From Poriferisphaera corsica (GTDB lineage Bacteria > Planctomycetota > Phycisphaerae > Phycisphaerales > Phycisphaeraceae): 64,000 bases of DNA. Position numbers and translations under genes: made by a program. The stretch's first letter is position 1, and each line of letters opens with the position of its first letter. Shown one piece after another: positions 51,238 through 60,281 of this stretch. The DNA is taken from contig NZ_CP036425.1 in NCBI RefSeq assembly GCF_007747445.1, forward strand, positions 3,518,175-3,582,174. Direction: 5' to 3'. A model generated the notes under the pieces. The model did no database searches. It was given only the letters and a program-made list of their open reading frames with translations, and was not told the DNA's origin.

Positions 51238-51522
51238 ATGCAGCTTAAGATTTACTGGGACGAAAAAGATCACGACTGGCTATACGAAGTCAACGACGAA
51301 CCTCCTCGACGTCTGGCTTCCACCGGCATTCATATGCCCCATGGTGCCATCAAGTCCGACTTTTCACATGCAGCAGCCAAACTCGCCGAACATCTCCACT
51401 ACGATGCCGACGACTTTGACCATTATCGCAAGATGACCGTCTACCACGGCCGCGAAAAGGTCGCACGCTTCCGCTACAACGACGACAACGACTGGACCAT
51501 ACTGCCACTCAGCATCAACTAA
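51238..51522 (+). CDS. small conserved-looking acidic protein of unknown function
   Basis: A 94-residue protein starting MQLKIYWDEKDHDWLYEVND; a GGGGG stretch lies 6-10 bases before the ATG. It is rich in Asp, His, Tyr and Trp (DADDFDHYRKMTVYHGREKV and FRYNDDNDWTILPLSIN) and looks like a small beta-alpha-beta domain without Cys or signal peptide. A strong terminator after it supports a separate transcript. No family recognised. Confidence 0.7.
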   Translation: MQLKIYWDEKDHDWLYEVNDEPPRRLASTGIHMPHGAIKSDFSHAAAKLAEHLHYDADDFDHYRKMTVYHGREKVARFRYNDDNDWTILPLSIN

Positions 51523-51605
51523 CCTCCCCCACTCACTCATTCCTCAACCCAACATCGCCAGCTATGCTGTGCCCCAGTCCCCAACAAACAGAACAACAAC
51601 TACGA

Positions 51606-51638
51606 AAACAGCACCGATCCCAAACCGGTGCTGTTTTT
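51606..51638 (+). terminator. terminator of the small 94-residue gene
   Basis: Perfect 11-base stem AAACAGCACCG / CGGTGCTGTTT, 9-nt loop, T tail. It starts 83 bases after the stop. Confidence 0.88.
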
Positions 51639-51707
51639 CTTTAACATTCATTTATCAACGGGCGACTCGATTCTTCCGCATCACGTTTAAATCTGACATA
51701 TTCTTTT

Positions 51708-51737
51708 CAAGCCCGCCACCGCTGGTGGCAGGGTGTT
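51708..51737 (+). repeat. family A palindrome copy
   Basis: CAAG, CCCGCCACC, GCT, GGTGGCAGG, GTGTT. One C-A mismatch against the copy at 17357. Confidence 0.8.
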
Positions 51738-51809
51738 TGGAAAATATACGCTCAGTATCTCAATCGAAACAACATTCTTAACGATGCCATCTCCAAAGCA
51801 TGATCGGCA

Positions 51810-52364
51810 CTACTCATCAATCCCCAAATCCGCCTTCGTAAACAGCGCATCAAACCCGTACCCTGCCCCCTCAACATTTTCACGCGCCCCTTCTTGCCGA
51901 TCGATCGTCGCGATGATCTTGACAACCTTCACCCCAAACTCACCTTCCAGCAACTTCGCCGCCTCCAGCACCTGACCACCTGTCGTTGCCACATCTTCCA
52001 GAATCACCACATTCTCCCCCTTCTCCAGCTTCCCTTCCAACTGTTTCGCTGTGCCGTAATCCTTCTTCTGATTTCGAATCAGCACCGTTGGCTTCCCAGA
52101 GTAAATCGCCGTCGCCGACACGATCGGGATCCCGCCCAGCTCCGCGCCCGCCAAGCGATTCACCGTTAAACCTTCTGCTGCCTCGATCGCTTTCACCTTC
52201 TCAGCAAAAGCCTGTCCCAACGCAGCTAACACATCGCCCTGCGTCTCGAACAGATATTTATCGAGGTAATACTTCGATTTGCGCCCACTTCGCAGTGTGA
52301 AATCACCGTGAAGCAATGCCACATCCGCGATCCGTTTTGCTAATTCTTCATGAGTCATGCCCAT
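51810..52364 (-). CDS. pyrE: orotate phosphoribosyltransferase PyrE
   Basis: A 184-residue type I phosphoribosyltransferase making OMP from orotate and PRPP in pyrimidine synthesis. The PRPP loop is NVVILEDVATTGGQVLEAAK, and the flexible loop Lys region is VLIRNQKKDYGTAKQLEGKL; LRSGRKSKYYLDKYLFETQG and LAGAELGGIPIVSATAIYSG are typical. Start at 52364; a G-rich stretch about 10 bases upstream may serve as ribosome binding site; an ATG 2 codons later is possible. Monocistronic. Confidence 0.93.
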   Translation of the reverse strand: MGMTHEELAKRIADVALLHGDFTLRSGRKSKYYLDKYLFETQGDVLAALGQAFAEKVKAIEAAEGLTVNRLAGAELGGIPIVSATAIYSGKPTVLIRNQKKDYGTAKQLEGKLEKGENVVILEDVATTGGQVLEAAKLLEGEFGVKVVKIIATIDRQEGARENVEGAGYGFDALFTKADLGIDE

Positions 52365-52717
52365 ACTATACAATCCCCCCCCACTTTCGTCCTGCCCCCG
52401 TAAGCCAACCCCCTCCCCTCGGAAGTAGGACCATCGCAAAAGCGTTCACAAGCCCGCACGCTCCGTGTGTGGGATATCATCACAACCTCATCCTCATTTA
52501 AACACACATTCACCAAGCCCTTCATCAAGCCCATGACCGCCGGTTATGGGAGAGGGGGGGGGGAGGGGGGGGTGTTGTTCAACTCATCGCTCACTCACAC
52601 ATGCAATCCCAAACTGAAACAACTCAACTCTCCGGGGAAGAGAGGGAAGGGAGCTTTTTGCACATAGGTACACCCCCCAGTTGCGGCAATCCCCCACCCC
52701 CTCCCATACTGGTAACC
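52365..52717. other. intergenic region with two palindromes and a broken G tract
   Basis: About 350 bases. Variant palindrome 52448-52477 (CAAGCCCGCACGCTCCGTG then TGTGGG), family A copy 52526-52550 followed directly by G10-A-G8 (52554-52572). The region between pyrE and the SDR gene carries both divergent promoters, none recognised. Confidence 0.6.
52526..52550 (+). repeat. family A palindrome copy next to a G tract
   Basis: CAAG, CCCATGACC, GCC, GGTTATGGG; one G-U pair. The normal GGTGTC tail is missing, replaced by AGA and the G tract. Confidence 0.8.
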
Positions 52718-53551
52718 ATGATTCGCGATCTTAAAGACAAAGTTATCGTCATCACCGGCGCCTCATCAGGCATCGGCGCCGCCACCGCCATCGCCTGTGC
52801 CAACCTCGGCATGAACGTCGTCCTCTCCGCAAGACGCACCGACAAACTCGAAACGCTCGCCGAAAACATCAATAAGAAGTCACCCAACCGCGCCATCGCC
52901 ATCTCCTGTGATGTCGCCCATGACGAGCCGGTCCAAAAACTCTTCGCCAAAACCCACGAACACTTCGGCCGCCTCGACGTCGTCTTCGCCAACGCAGGCT
53001 ACGGCATATTCGCCTCTGTCCTCGACACCAACGATCAGGAACACCGCCACCTCTTCGAAGTCAACTACTTCGGCACAGTCCGCACCATCAAAGAATCATT
53101 CCCCTACCTCGAAAGCACACCCAACTCGCTCCGCCAGTACCTCATCACCTCCTCCGTCGTCTCCGAAGTCGGCATCCCCATGTTCGGCCCATACGCCGCT
53201 ACAAAAGCCGCACAAGACGGCCTCGCTTCCGCACTCCGAGCCGAACTCGCCGTCAAAGATTTCTTCGTCACCTCCATCCACCCCGCCGGCACATCCTCCG
53301 AATTCTTCGACGTCGTCGACGACATCTCCGCCGAAAAGCCAGCCGCTCAAAACACACCCAAACACATCATGCAAACCCCTCAGCAAGTTGCCGCAAAAAT
53401 CACCCGCGCCATCCAAAAACCCACCGCCGAGGTTTGGCCCATGCGCTCCGTCCACTGGGGCGTCTCATTCGCCACCCTCTTCCCTCGCCTCCGCTCCCAC
53501 GTCCTCAAAGGCCACGCCAAAAAACTCATCGCCTCATCCCCTCCCTCTTAA
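52718..53551 (+). CDS. short-chain dehydrogenase/reductase
   Basis: A 277-residue classical SDR. The NAD(P) motif TGASSGIGAATAIACANLG, the LDVVFANAGYG strand, catalytic Ser in YLITSSVVSEVG and the YAATKAAQDGL pair (Tyr, Lys) are all present; the R in SARRTDKL after strand 2 favours NADP. Start at 52718 (MIRDLKDKVIVITGASSGIG); the open frame goes 39 codons further up through the G tract and is not preferred. No ribosome binding site. Substrate unknown. A family A palindrome follows 30 bases after the stop. Confidence 0.9.
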   Translation: MIRDLKDKVIVITGASSGIGAATAIACANLGMNVVLSARRTDKLETLAENINKKSPNRAIAISCDVAHDEPVQKLFAKTHEHFGRLDVVFANAGYGIFASVLDTNDQEHRHLFEVNYFGTVRTIKESFPYLESTPNSLRQYLITSSVVSEVGIPMFGPYAATKAAQDGLASALRAELAVKDFFVTSIHPAGTSSEFFDVVDDISAEKPAAQNTPKHIMQTPQQVAAKITRAIQKPTAEVWPMRSVHWGVSFATLFPRLRSHVLKGHAKKLIASSPPS

Positions 53552-53581
53552 GACAACTTTCACACACCCAATTCCCTCCAC

Positions 53582-53611
53582 CAAGCCCACGACCGCCGGT
53601 CGTGGGGTGTC
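53582..53611 (+). repeat. family A palindrome copy with trailing box
   Basis: CAAG, CCCACGACC, GCC, GGTCGTGGG, GTGTC, perfect stem. The box TTCAATCGCCTGCAAC follows at 53623-53638, as in the tandem array. Confidence 0.88.
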
Positions 53612-53762
53612 TTCAAATACCCTTCAATCGCCTGCAACACCACCTCTTCCCTCCCCTTCTTCGCTTGCATCATCAGTCCACAATCCCACATCCAAAACCA
53701 TCCTGCCCTAATCACCCATTAGACATCCTTTTTCGAGTACAACCCATCAAACCGTCCTTCAT

Positions 53763-54410
53763 TCACATCTCCCTCTCGCGGCAACTTCCACCCAATTCCC
53801 GCTCTCCCGCTTCACTCCTTCGCATATACTGCCAAATCCTCACAACATTCAGCCCCGTATTCATCCACGGCGTCACCGTCGCCAACAACACAAACAACGT
53901 CGCAAACCCCACCAAATCAAACGGCCTTCCCAACAACAAACCACCACACACACCCATCACTACTGTCAACAGCAACCACACGCCCAACATCACCCGCAAC
54001 CATTTCCCCTCACACTCCAGATAATCAATCCGCCAACCCATCCGCCAATCCCAAACATCCTCCCGCATCAGCCGCACTTCCCCCTTCGGCCAAACCCACC
54101 CACACTCCGAACACCGCCCATCCTCACACGCCCGCACATCATACCCACACTTCCCACAAACTCCCGGCCCATCTACCCACCTCCTCAACGCCTCATCCTC
54201 CCCCACATCACTCACCCATTTCCAAAACGCAGCCACACCAAACCCAACCCCCACAAGCCCCAACACCATCGCCACATACTTCACCTCCCAACTCATTTCC
54301 CACAGCCACCACCCTCCACCAAAACAAACCACCGCCAACAAACAATGCTGCGCAATCCGCCGATCACGCGCCCGCTTAAACAACCGCCGTTCACGCTGTT
54401 CCTTACTCAT
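53763..54410 (-). CDS. zinc-ribbon membrane protein, paralog 1
   Basis: A 215-residue protein: basic cytoplasmic N-terminus, two helices (about 20-65), a zinc ribbon VCGKCGYDVRACEDGRCSEC with GWVWP, the following DVWDWRMGWRIDYLE, then two helices (LRVMLGVWLLLTVVMGVCGG, DLVGFATLFVLLATVTPWMN) and a basic tail. The ribbon lies in the loop between helix pairs, so it is probably cytoplasmic. Overlaps the gene upstream by 8 bases (ATGAGTAA), so the pair is coupled. Same layout as 54403-55308 and 61066-61806. Function unknown. Confidence 0.8.
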   Translation of the reverse strand: MSKEQRERRLFKRARDRRIAQHCLLAVVCFGGGWWLWEMSWEVKYVAMVLGLVGVGFGVAAFWKWVSDVGEDEALRRWVDGPGVCGKCGYDVRACEDGRCSECGWVWPKGEVRLMREDVWDWRMGWRIDYLECEGKWLRVMLGVWLLLTVVMGVCGGLLLGRPFDLVGFATLFVLLATVTPWMNTGLNVVRIWQYMRRSEAGERELGGSCREREM

Positions 54411-55308
54411 ACCTTACCTCATCCCCACCATCCAACTTCCAAACCATATATACCCCAATCCGCCAAAGATTCACCACATGATGCAAACACGACACCCCGA
54501 CAATCATCCAAACCAGACCCATGATCACGCTCCACCGCTCCTGCCCCGACAACCCAAAACTCATCGCCCCCATTCCAACATACCCCACAATCATCAGCAC
54601 TAACATCCCCGCCGATCGCCTCACATCCTCCAAATACACAATCCGCCAGTTCCCTTGTTTCCACCACGCCCAAACATCGCGCCGTTCAACGCGCTGCCCC
54701 AGGATCTCACCATCATCATCAACCCGTGGCAACATCCACCCACACTCCGAACACACATCACCACCACCGCGCGAAACATCATACCCACACCGACCACACC
54801 GCCCCCGATCATCCAGCCACGCCCAAACATAATGATGCTCCGGAAATTCACGCACCGCCATATAAAAGGCCATCACCCCATACATCCCACCCATGAGCCC
54901 AAAAAAAATCCCCAAACTTTGTAGCGTCGGATGGAACCACATCAAAAACATCGCCAAACCTGACTCGACCACACACACCCAACTATACTTCCACACCGTC
55001 CGCCGCCGCACGTCCTCCACCACATAAATTTCATCTACTCCTCCCCGCTCACCTCGCCATCCTTTCCGCAGCCCCATCCCCAACGAAACCACGCCAAACC
55101 CAACCAGAATCAACATCACCAACTGAAACCTACCCCCAGGCACGCCCCACGAAACCGAAAACACCTCCGCCAATACAAAAAAGAACACACTCCTCAACGT
55201 GTATTCATTCAAATACCACCGGCTATTCCCTCCCATATTTTTGCAATTCTTATTTTCATCCCCATGGCCTACATCGCGCACTCGCTCTACATTTCCCATG
55301 TCACTCAT
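54403..55308 (-). CDS. zinc-ribbon membrane protein, paralog 2
   Basis: A 301-residue protein; GAGGG lies 8 bases before the ATG. Helices at about 40-80 and 110-160, then the zinc ribbon RCGRCGYDVSRGGGDVCSEC GWMLP, the shared element DVWAWWKQGNWRIVYLEDVR, and two more helices (AGMLVLMIVGYVGMGAMSFG, SVIMGLVWMIVGVSCLHHVV). The element is nearly identical to that in 61066-61806 (DVWCWWKKGNWQIVYLEED), so this piece is under selection. Coupled with the smaller paralog. Function unknown. Confidence 0.82.
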   Translation of the reverse strand: MSDMGNVERVRDVGHGDENKNCKNMGGNSRWYLNEYTLRSVFFFVLAEVFSVSWGVPGGRFQLVMLILVGFGVVSLGMGLRKGWRGERGGVDEIYVVEDVRRRTVWKYSWVCVVESGLAMFLMWFHPTLQSLGIFFGLMGGMYGVMAFYMAVREFPEHHYVWAWLDDRGRCGRCGYDVSRGGGDVCSECGWMLPRVDDDGEILGQRVERRDVWAWWKQGNWRIVYLEDVRRSAGMLVLMIVGYVGMGAMSFGLSGQERWSVIMGLVWMIVGVSCLHHVVNLWRIGVYMVWKLDGGDEVRYE

Positions 55309-55459
55309 CGAAATACCCTCGGAAAAAGATAGAAATCAATCTCCCCACATCATACCAATAGCCCATCCGCTTGCCCTCCCCACATCAAAACCAATCCCCA
55401 GCATTCCTAGCACCAGTATGAGCAACTCACATAAACTTCCCCGAGGAGAGGAGGGGGGA

Positions 55460-56011
55460 TTAGTCACAACACCCTTGCAACAAGTTCCCACACTTCGGAC
55501 AATAAAATGCCTGATTTTTTTCCACACCAGCAACGTTACACATCGGGCAGACAACCGCCGGGTCTAACCCATGCTTAGCCTCACCCTCTCTCTTATCGTC
55601 TCTCTTCTTGCACATCTGCTTTTCTTTACCTTCCCCTCTTCCGCACCCACTACCACACCCCTCAAACTCTGCATCCAATCCCGCTACCTCATCCGCCGCT
55701 TTACCAAACTTCGCCCACAATTCGCTCGCATCAATCAACGGTTCTGGCCCCGCCGGCCCATCATACTGACCCGGCCACATCTCAGGATGTTCATCCGTCG
55801 AACAATGCATCAAGGGATCGTCTTCTCTCACTTCACTGGTCTCCTGCTTTTTCACCTCTTCTTCATCATGACGTACCTCCCCATTTCCCCCCAACGTCTC
55901 TCCTCCTTTTAATCCTTCCCCCTGCCCTGCATCAACGGCACCAAAACCGTCCTTCCCTTCATCCTCAAACCGTTCTGGTTTCGCTCTAGCAATCATCGCT
56001 ATCCCAATCAT
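55460..56011 (-). CDS. C-terminal zinc-ribbon protein of unknown function
   Basis: A 183-residue hydrophilic, acidic protein. The last 40 residues carry VCPMCNVAGVEKNQAFYCPK CGNLLQGCCD, a CxxC...CxxC zinc ribbon with extra Cys, and the middle has GCGSGCGRGEGKEKQMCKKR. The N-terminal 120 residues are low-complexity Glu/Gly-rich. It follows the next gene upstream by 18 bases, in one operon. The coding case rests on the ribbon and the continuous frame in a C-rich region; no signal peptide. A + strand frame of 113 codons opposite was judged a shadow. Confidence 0.6.
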   Translation of the reverse strand: MIGIAMIARAKPERFEDEGKDGFGAVDAGQGEGLKGGETLGGNGEVRHDEEEVKKQETSEVREDDPLMHCSTDEHPEMWPGQYDGPAGPEPLIDASELWAKFGKAADEVAGLDAEFEGCGSGCGRGEGKEKQMCKKRDDKREGEAKHGLDPAVVCPMCNVAGVEKNQAFYCPKCGNLLQGCCD

Positions 56012-56029
56012 CTATTCGTCAGTTAGCCA

Positions 56030-56725
56030 CTATGCCGTCTTCTTCCCCAAAGGCACAAACCCCAGCCCCAGCGCCAACGCCACCAACACCACCGTGAAAA
56101 ATACAGGCACCTGCATAATCAACACCGGCCGCGCCACCATGATCGCGATCCAACCCGCCAACAACACATACCTCACCTTCACCAACTGCCCCAACTGCCA
56201 CGGCAACGCATACCCCTCTGCCGTCTTCCGTGGCAACAACTGCGTTTCAATCACACCCAACACAATCACACCAATCACCAGCGACGATGCCAACCCGACC
56301 AAATGAAACAAATACTTTAGCTCCGCCTCCCGCGCCGCCAGTTCAAGCTTACTCATCTGCTGACTCATCACCTGCGGCACCATCCGATCCACAACCCCCT
56401 CAAGATCACTCACACTGCTCCCCTCACCCTGCTTCGCGCTAAGCTGCTCTCGCAACTGCGCCCGCACCTGTTCCTCAGCCGCCTCCTCGTTCGCCTTCAA
56501 CCCCTGATACCGCAAAACCTCTTGTGTGTTCCCAATAAACAGATCGTTATAAACCTTCGGCGACACCTGCTTCAAACCTCCCGGGCCCAGCGCCAAACCA
56601 ATCAGCAACCCCGCAATCAGAACATACAGATCGCGATGATCCCCAAACGGCAGCCTCCGCAGCAACTCATCCTTCATCACAGACTTCCCCTGCCCCCGCG
56701 CGCCTTGTCCTTGTGTATCGCTCAT
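56030..56725 (-). CDS. four-helix membrane protein of unknown function
   Basis: A 231-residue protein from ATG 56725 (GAGG 5 bases before); an ATG at 56740 is too close to the next signal. A hydrophilic start, one helix (LYVLIAGLLIGLALGPGGL), a 90-residue helical outer part rich in Glu, Gln and Lys (EEAAEEQVRAQLREQLSAKQ), then three helices (YLFHLVGLASSLVIGVIVLG, VRYVLLAGWIAIMVARPVLI, VPVFFTVVLVALALGLGFVP). Operon with the zinc-ribbon gene. No family recognised. Confidence 0.72.
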   Translation of the reverse strand: MSDTQGQGARGQGKSVMKDELLRRLPFGDHRDLYVLIAGLLIGLALGPGGLKQVSPKVYNDLFIGNTQEVLRYQGLKANEEAAEEQVRAQLREQLSAKQGEGSSVSDLEGVVDRMVPQVMSQQMSKLELAAREAELKYLFHLVGLASSLVIGVIVLGVIETQLLPRKTAEGYALPWQLGQLVKVRYVLLAGWIAIMVARPVLIMQVPVFFTVVLVALALGLGFVPLGKKTA

Positions 56726-56903
56726 TGCCGCCTCATCCATCCTTAGATTTATTTCTCTAGATCCATAACGTCCTTCGCCCCATCATAACCCTCTCAACCC
56801 TTATTAAACAGCCTTTTTTACCCCCCTTAAATATCCACCCTCGTTTCTTAGCAACAATAACCAATAACCCAATCCGCAAGATTGTTTATAACTCAAATTC
56901 GCC

Positions 56904-56934
56904 TCAAGCCTATGACCACCGGTCATGGGGTGTC
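56904..56934 (+). repeat. family A palindrome copy
   Basis: CAAG, CCTATGACC, ACC, GGTCATGGG, GTGTC; one T-G pair. The central base triplet is ACC, not GCC or GCT. Confidence 0.82.
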
Positions 56935-56977
56935 TCCTCCCAAACAATGAGCATATGCCTGCAAAACCCAAACACAC

Positions 56978-57009
56978 AAAAACAGAGCCCGGCTACAAGC
57001 CGAACTCTG
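56978..57009 (-). terminator. terminator of the 137-residue protein gene
   Basis: 12-base stem CAGAGTTCGGCT / AGCCGGGCTCTG with two T-G pairs and 3-nt loop, then five T on the minus strand. Confidence 0.85.
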
Positions 57010-57140
57010 ATTAACGACATCATCAATTTCTTCCCCCGCTATTCTGACACAAACTCCTGTGCCACGCACAACAACATCCTTCCCGCATTCCTTTGCCCTC
57101 TCCCTCCAACAGAGAGAAAACAATGTCCGTAACGCAAATC

Positions 57141-57554
57141 TTATCCAAAAAACTCAAGCGGATTCGTTCGGTCCGACCAGTTTCCTTCTGCAATCGCATC
57201 ACATCTCACGCGTTCCAGAATCCGCGATAGCTCATCTGCCAATCGATCGATTCTGTCCGAATTCAACATGTCACGCCGCGACAGAATATCTCCCGTCTCA
57301 TACGCCACATAATCATGATCCATCAAGACACGGCGGATCGCCTGTTTATGCTGACTCATCGCCACATGATGCGACTGCCGCACCATCTGTAACAATTCTG
57401 GCAACGAGTTCATCAACGTACAACGTGTACCGTCCATACGTCTGCTACCGCCCCGCATCAACTCGCCAACCAGCCCTTCATGGGCTTCACTCTCATGCTC
57501 AAAGAGCCTGCGGAGTTTTTCCAAATCGCCTGTCATTTCATATGTGCCCAGCAT
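57141..57554 (-). CDS. small soluble helical protein of unknown function
   Basis: A 137-residue protein. Start at 57554, the ATG behind AGGGG; a TTG 18 bases upstream is less likely. Predicted mostly helical and charged: GDLEKLRRLFEHESEAHEGL, RCTLMNSLPELLQMVRQSHH, DRIDRLADELSRILERVRCD. No Cys pair, signal peptide or catalytic motif. A strong terminator follows at a distance of 130 bases. It stands alone. No family recognised. Confidence 0.65.
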   Translation of the reverse strand: MLGTYEMTGDLEKLRRLFEHESEAHEGLVGELMRGGSRRMDGTRCTLMNSLPELLQMVRQSHHVAMSQHKQAIRRVLMDHDYVAYETGDILSRRDMLNSDRIDRLADELSRILERVRCDAIAEGNWSDRTNPLEFFG

Positions 57555-58069
57555 GCTAAAAGCCCCTTTCAATCTCTGATTCGCTGCCGCTCAATCCAGC
57601 AGCCACGCATACGTTTTCCGTTTTCCAACTCTCATTACGTAATCTTAGAATAGCCGTACGTGCAATCTACTATCTGTCACAAAACGGATATAAGTACTTA
57701 CCTCAAGCCGCTAACGTATCAGTCAACACCGACACGACTTAACGACATCAATTTGTATACAGGCCAAACAAACCACCCAAATAAACCCTTACGCCGCCCT
57801 CTTTCAACAACCAATCCGCACCATCTCTCCCCTTCAGCAGCTTTATCCTTTGAACAAAACCGCTCGATATCTCATCAACAATCAACCCGATCGACCATCA
57901 CTTAACATCTATAAAATACGGATTTCGTACAACAAAACAATCCATATTCTCCCTCCCTAACAGCCCATTAGATCCAGTTGCATCATCACGTACCACATGT
58001 CCTGCGAAACAATCTGAAGCAGGCTCATGTGAGAAGCGTTTTTTACACAACGACCCACTGGTTAGCGAA

Positions 58070-58097
58070 GCAAGTCATTTCGTAGGACGCGCTAGAG
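58070..58097 (+). repeat. intergenic repeat family C copy
   Basis: GCAAGTCATTTCGTAGGACG then CGCTAGAG; GCAAGTCATTT is shared with the inverted copy at 10873-10900. Confidence 0.45.
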
Positions 58098-58451
58098 CCG
58101 CGTACATCGCACTCTAATCTCATCTCTGGCCGCTAGGCTCCACAACAACTTGTATGAATAATCACAAGACTTGATCTACAACCGGAGCAGCCTATCAGCG
58201 AACAATATCTAAAATCAGCGTCATCGGCCCAATGCTCAACATATGCATCATTTCGCAAGACGCCTTAAAGTGGAACTTAGATGACCACTTTGTTTTATTA
58301 TCAGCTTTTCCCTTCAAACCGCAACAAAAAATGACAAACCTTTTTAACAATGCTCACGAACCACACCTCAAAACGGCCCATGATCCGCATTCTAAACACA
58401 TCCACCACGCATCACCCATACCCCAGCATCATCTTGCCGCACTTCCCCAAT

Positions 58452-58477
58452 AAAAAAGCCCGACCAAAGCCGAGCTT
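58452..58477 (-). terminator. terminator of the anti-sigma-like gene
   Basis: Stem AAGCTCGGC / GTCGGGCTT (two wobble pairs), 4-nt loop, T run on the minus strand. Confidence 0.82.
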
Positions 58478-58529
58478 CTCATCATTCTAATTCACTTTTA
58501 CTTCATCTAATCGACGATTAGGTCCATCA

Positions 58530-59633
58530 TCAAGGCACCAAGAACACATCACCAGTCGATGTCGGCGTTTCACGCCCCGTATAAACCTCAACTCCTGATG
58601 CGCCCCAGATATTATCCAGCGTACCTGCCCCATCCCCTTCTTCCTGCATCACATACGGCGACGTCAGCCATTCAACCACGCCTCCCGCTTGCAAAATATT
58701 CTGACCACGCGAATCATGCTGACGTGACGATGCGCTTGGCTCAACATCCTCATCAAACTTCAGCGCGCCCGTCTTATCATCAAACACAAACCGCGGATTC
58801 TTGTCCGCCAAGATCACCATCTTCGGTAAATCATCCGCTCTCGCAGGCTTCTTCCCATACATATTCTGATACGAATACGACACCGCACGCGGCGAATTCC
58901 AATCAAAATGACCCGCCGTCATCGTGCCGTCCGCCGGAGCATTTGCATTACTCACGCAATTCAACTCACGCGGCTGCACATACTTACCGCGAGCCAACAA
59001 ATACAGATGCGCCGAGTTTGAAGTAATCTCACCCTGATCGCGTCCCGATTTGCCGACGTTCCACCAAAGTGAACCCGGGCTCGCTGATAAGGCAGGCAAA
59101 GCGCCCGCGTTATCCGTTGCATACTGACCAAACGCGCCGCCCAAACCTTGCAGGTTCGAAGCACATGCCGCCTGATAAGCCGTCTGCTGCTGATTGTTAA
59201 TCGCTGGGATCAGAAGCGATGCACCGATGACAAACACCGCTGCCGCACTCACGATCTGACGCCATGAAATGCCAAGCGTACGACGTGGCTGCGACAGCAT
59301 ATCAATCTGTGCCGCGAAGCGTTCACGCTGTTTTGCCTGCTCGATAAATGCAAGTGTATTCACCGTCAGATCTTCCGACACATCGTCGGCAGGATACTGA
59401 CCCAATACATTCAACAAGCCCGCCATTTTCTCCGCACGCTCTTTCGAACCAGCCGGCATCGGGCCGTCTGTGATGCTGAACCCCACTTCAGCATCGCTCT
59501 GACCATCAGCCGCCTTGTCCGCTGCGTTGCGATTGGCCAACAATGCATCTAATACATCGCCGTCCTGCTCGCTGAGGCGGTAAACCTTGATATCCTCAGG
59601 CGCTCGGTTTGAATTGTCTGGTGTCTCTGGCAT
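58530..59633 (-). CDS. putative anti-sigma factor with a pseudopilin-like periplasmic domain
   Basis: A 367-residue membrane protein. The first 120 residues are hydrophilic (cytoplasmic), a helix follows (IVSAAAVFVIGASLLIPAIN), and the outer domain begins QTAYQAACASNLQGLGGAFG with QYATDNAGALP, which is the DUF1559-like pattern directly after a pseudopilin helix. The position, 21 bases after an ECF sigma gene, and the soluble-helix-outer layout point to an anti-sigma factor; no ZAS Cys/His motif is visible, however. Start at ATG 59633, or GTG 59642. It may sense the state of the envelope or secretion system through the pseudopilin-like part. Role inferred from context. Confidence 0.68.
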   Translation of the reverse strand: MPETPDNSNRAPEDIKVYRLSEQDGDVLDALLANRNAADKAADGQSDAEVGFSITDGPMPAGSKERAEKMAGLLNVLGQYPADDVSEDLTVNTLAFIEQAKQRERFAAQIDMLSQPRRTLGISWRQIVSAAAVFVIGASLLIPAINNQQQTAYQAACASNLQGLGGAFGQYATDNAGALPALSASPGSLWWNVGKSGRDQGEITSNSAHLYLLARGKYVQPRELNCVSNANAPADGTMTAGHFDWNSPRAVSYSYQNMYGKKPARADDLPKMVILADKNPRFVFDDKTGALKFDEDVEPSASSRQHDSRGQNILQAGGVVEWLTSPYVMQEEGDGAGTLDNIWGASGVEVYTGRETPTSTGDVFLVP

Positions 59634-59654
59634 ATTGCTCACGACTCTCGTCCC

Positions 59655-60281
59655 CTAACCTCGTTGTTTATAACGTACCTTCCATAACTGAGAGAATGTT
59701 CCCACTGCTGAATGCAATCTCGACTTAACCGTCCCCAGGGGGATCGCTAGAATTTCCGCGATCTCTTTGTAAGCAAGCTGGTTAAAGTACGCCAGCGTCA
59801 AGACTTCCCGTAAATGGTCCGGCATCGATTGCACGAGCTCACGCACCAATTCGCTTTGTTCTGCGTCCAGTGCGTTCTGATCCGGGATTGGGATATCTGC
59901 TTCGAGCAGATCCACAAATGACCGGCTGTCATCCCCGCTCGAATCAATCATCGCGGAGAGTGAGGCGGCTTGTCGCCTGTTATTCTTACGTAAGTAATCC
60001 CGTGCTTTGTTCGCGGCAATTGTAAAAAGCCACGGTTTAAATCGTTTGGTTATGTCGAATGTATCGGCTGAGAGGTGTATTTGGAGGAAGGCTTCCTGGA
60101 AGATGTCCTCGGCGGCGGCGCGGTTGCCGCAGAATCGGATGAGGAAATGGAAGAGTTCCTGGCGATAGCGCTCGATAAGTTCTTCGAAGCAATGGGTTTG
60201 CCCGGATCTGTAGTTTGCAACCAATTGCTCGTCTGTGAGTTTCTCGGCCAATCGTGGTTCCTCAAGAGCGCACTGCGTCAT
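59655..60281 (-). CDS. ECF RNA polymerase sigma factor
   Basis: A 208-residue sigma factor of the extracytoplasmic function type. Region 2: FEELIERYRQELFHFLIRFC with AAEDIFQEAFLQIHLS and FKPWLFTIAANKARDYLRKN; a linker; region 4: SMPDHLREVLTLAYFNQLAY KEIAEILAIPLGTVKSRLHS. Start at ATG 60281; no good ribosome binding site; the frame is open 39 codons further up. The 12-21-base gap to the membrane protein downstream suggests one operon with its anti-sigma factor. Targets unknown. Confidence 0.92.
   Translation of the reverse strand: MTQCALEEPRLAEKLTDEQLVANYRSGQTHCFEELIERYRQELFHFLIRFCGNRAAAEDIFQEAFLQIHLSADTFDITKRFKPWLFTIAANKARDYLRKNNRRQAASLSAMIDSSGDDSRSFVDLLEADIPIPDQNALDAEQSELVRELVQSMPDHLREVLTLAYFNQLAYKEIAEILAIPLGTVKSRLHSAVGTFSQLWKVRYKQRG

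Larger units (their letters stand above)
56726..57140. other. intergenic region with palindrome and terminator
   Basis: About 415 bases. Family A copy at 56904-56934, terminator of the next minus-strand gene at 56978-57009. No coding sequence supported. Confidence 0.5.
57555..58529. other. long non-coding stretch upstream of the 137-residue gene
   Basis: About 975 bases. A family C repeat is at 58070-58097 and the terminator of the anti-sigma-like gene is at 58452-58477. Frames at 57660-57905 and 58232-58453 have no ribosome binding site or recognisable product. No RNA gene seen. Confidence 0.45.

Noticed and set aside
55571-55912. 113-codon + strand frame with hydrophobic start
   Set aside because: Opposite strand carries a zinc ribbon CPMC...CPKC in a continuous frame, more likely the gene.
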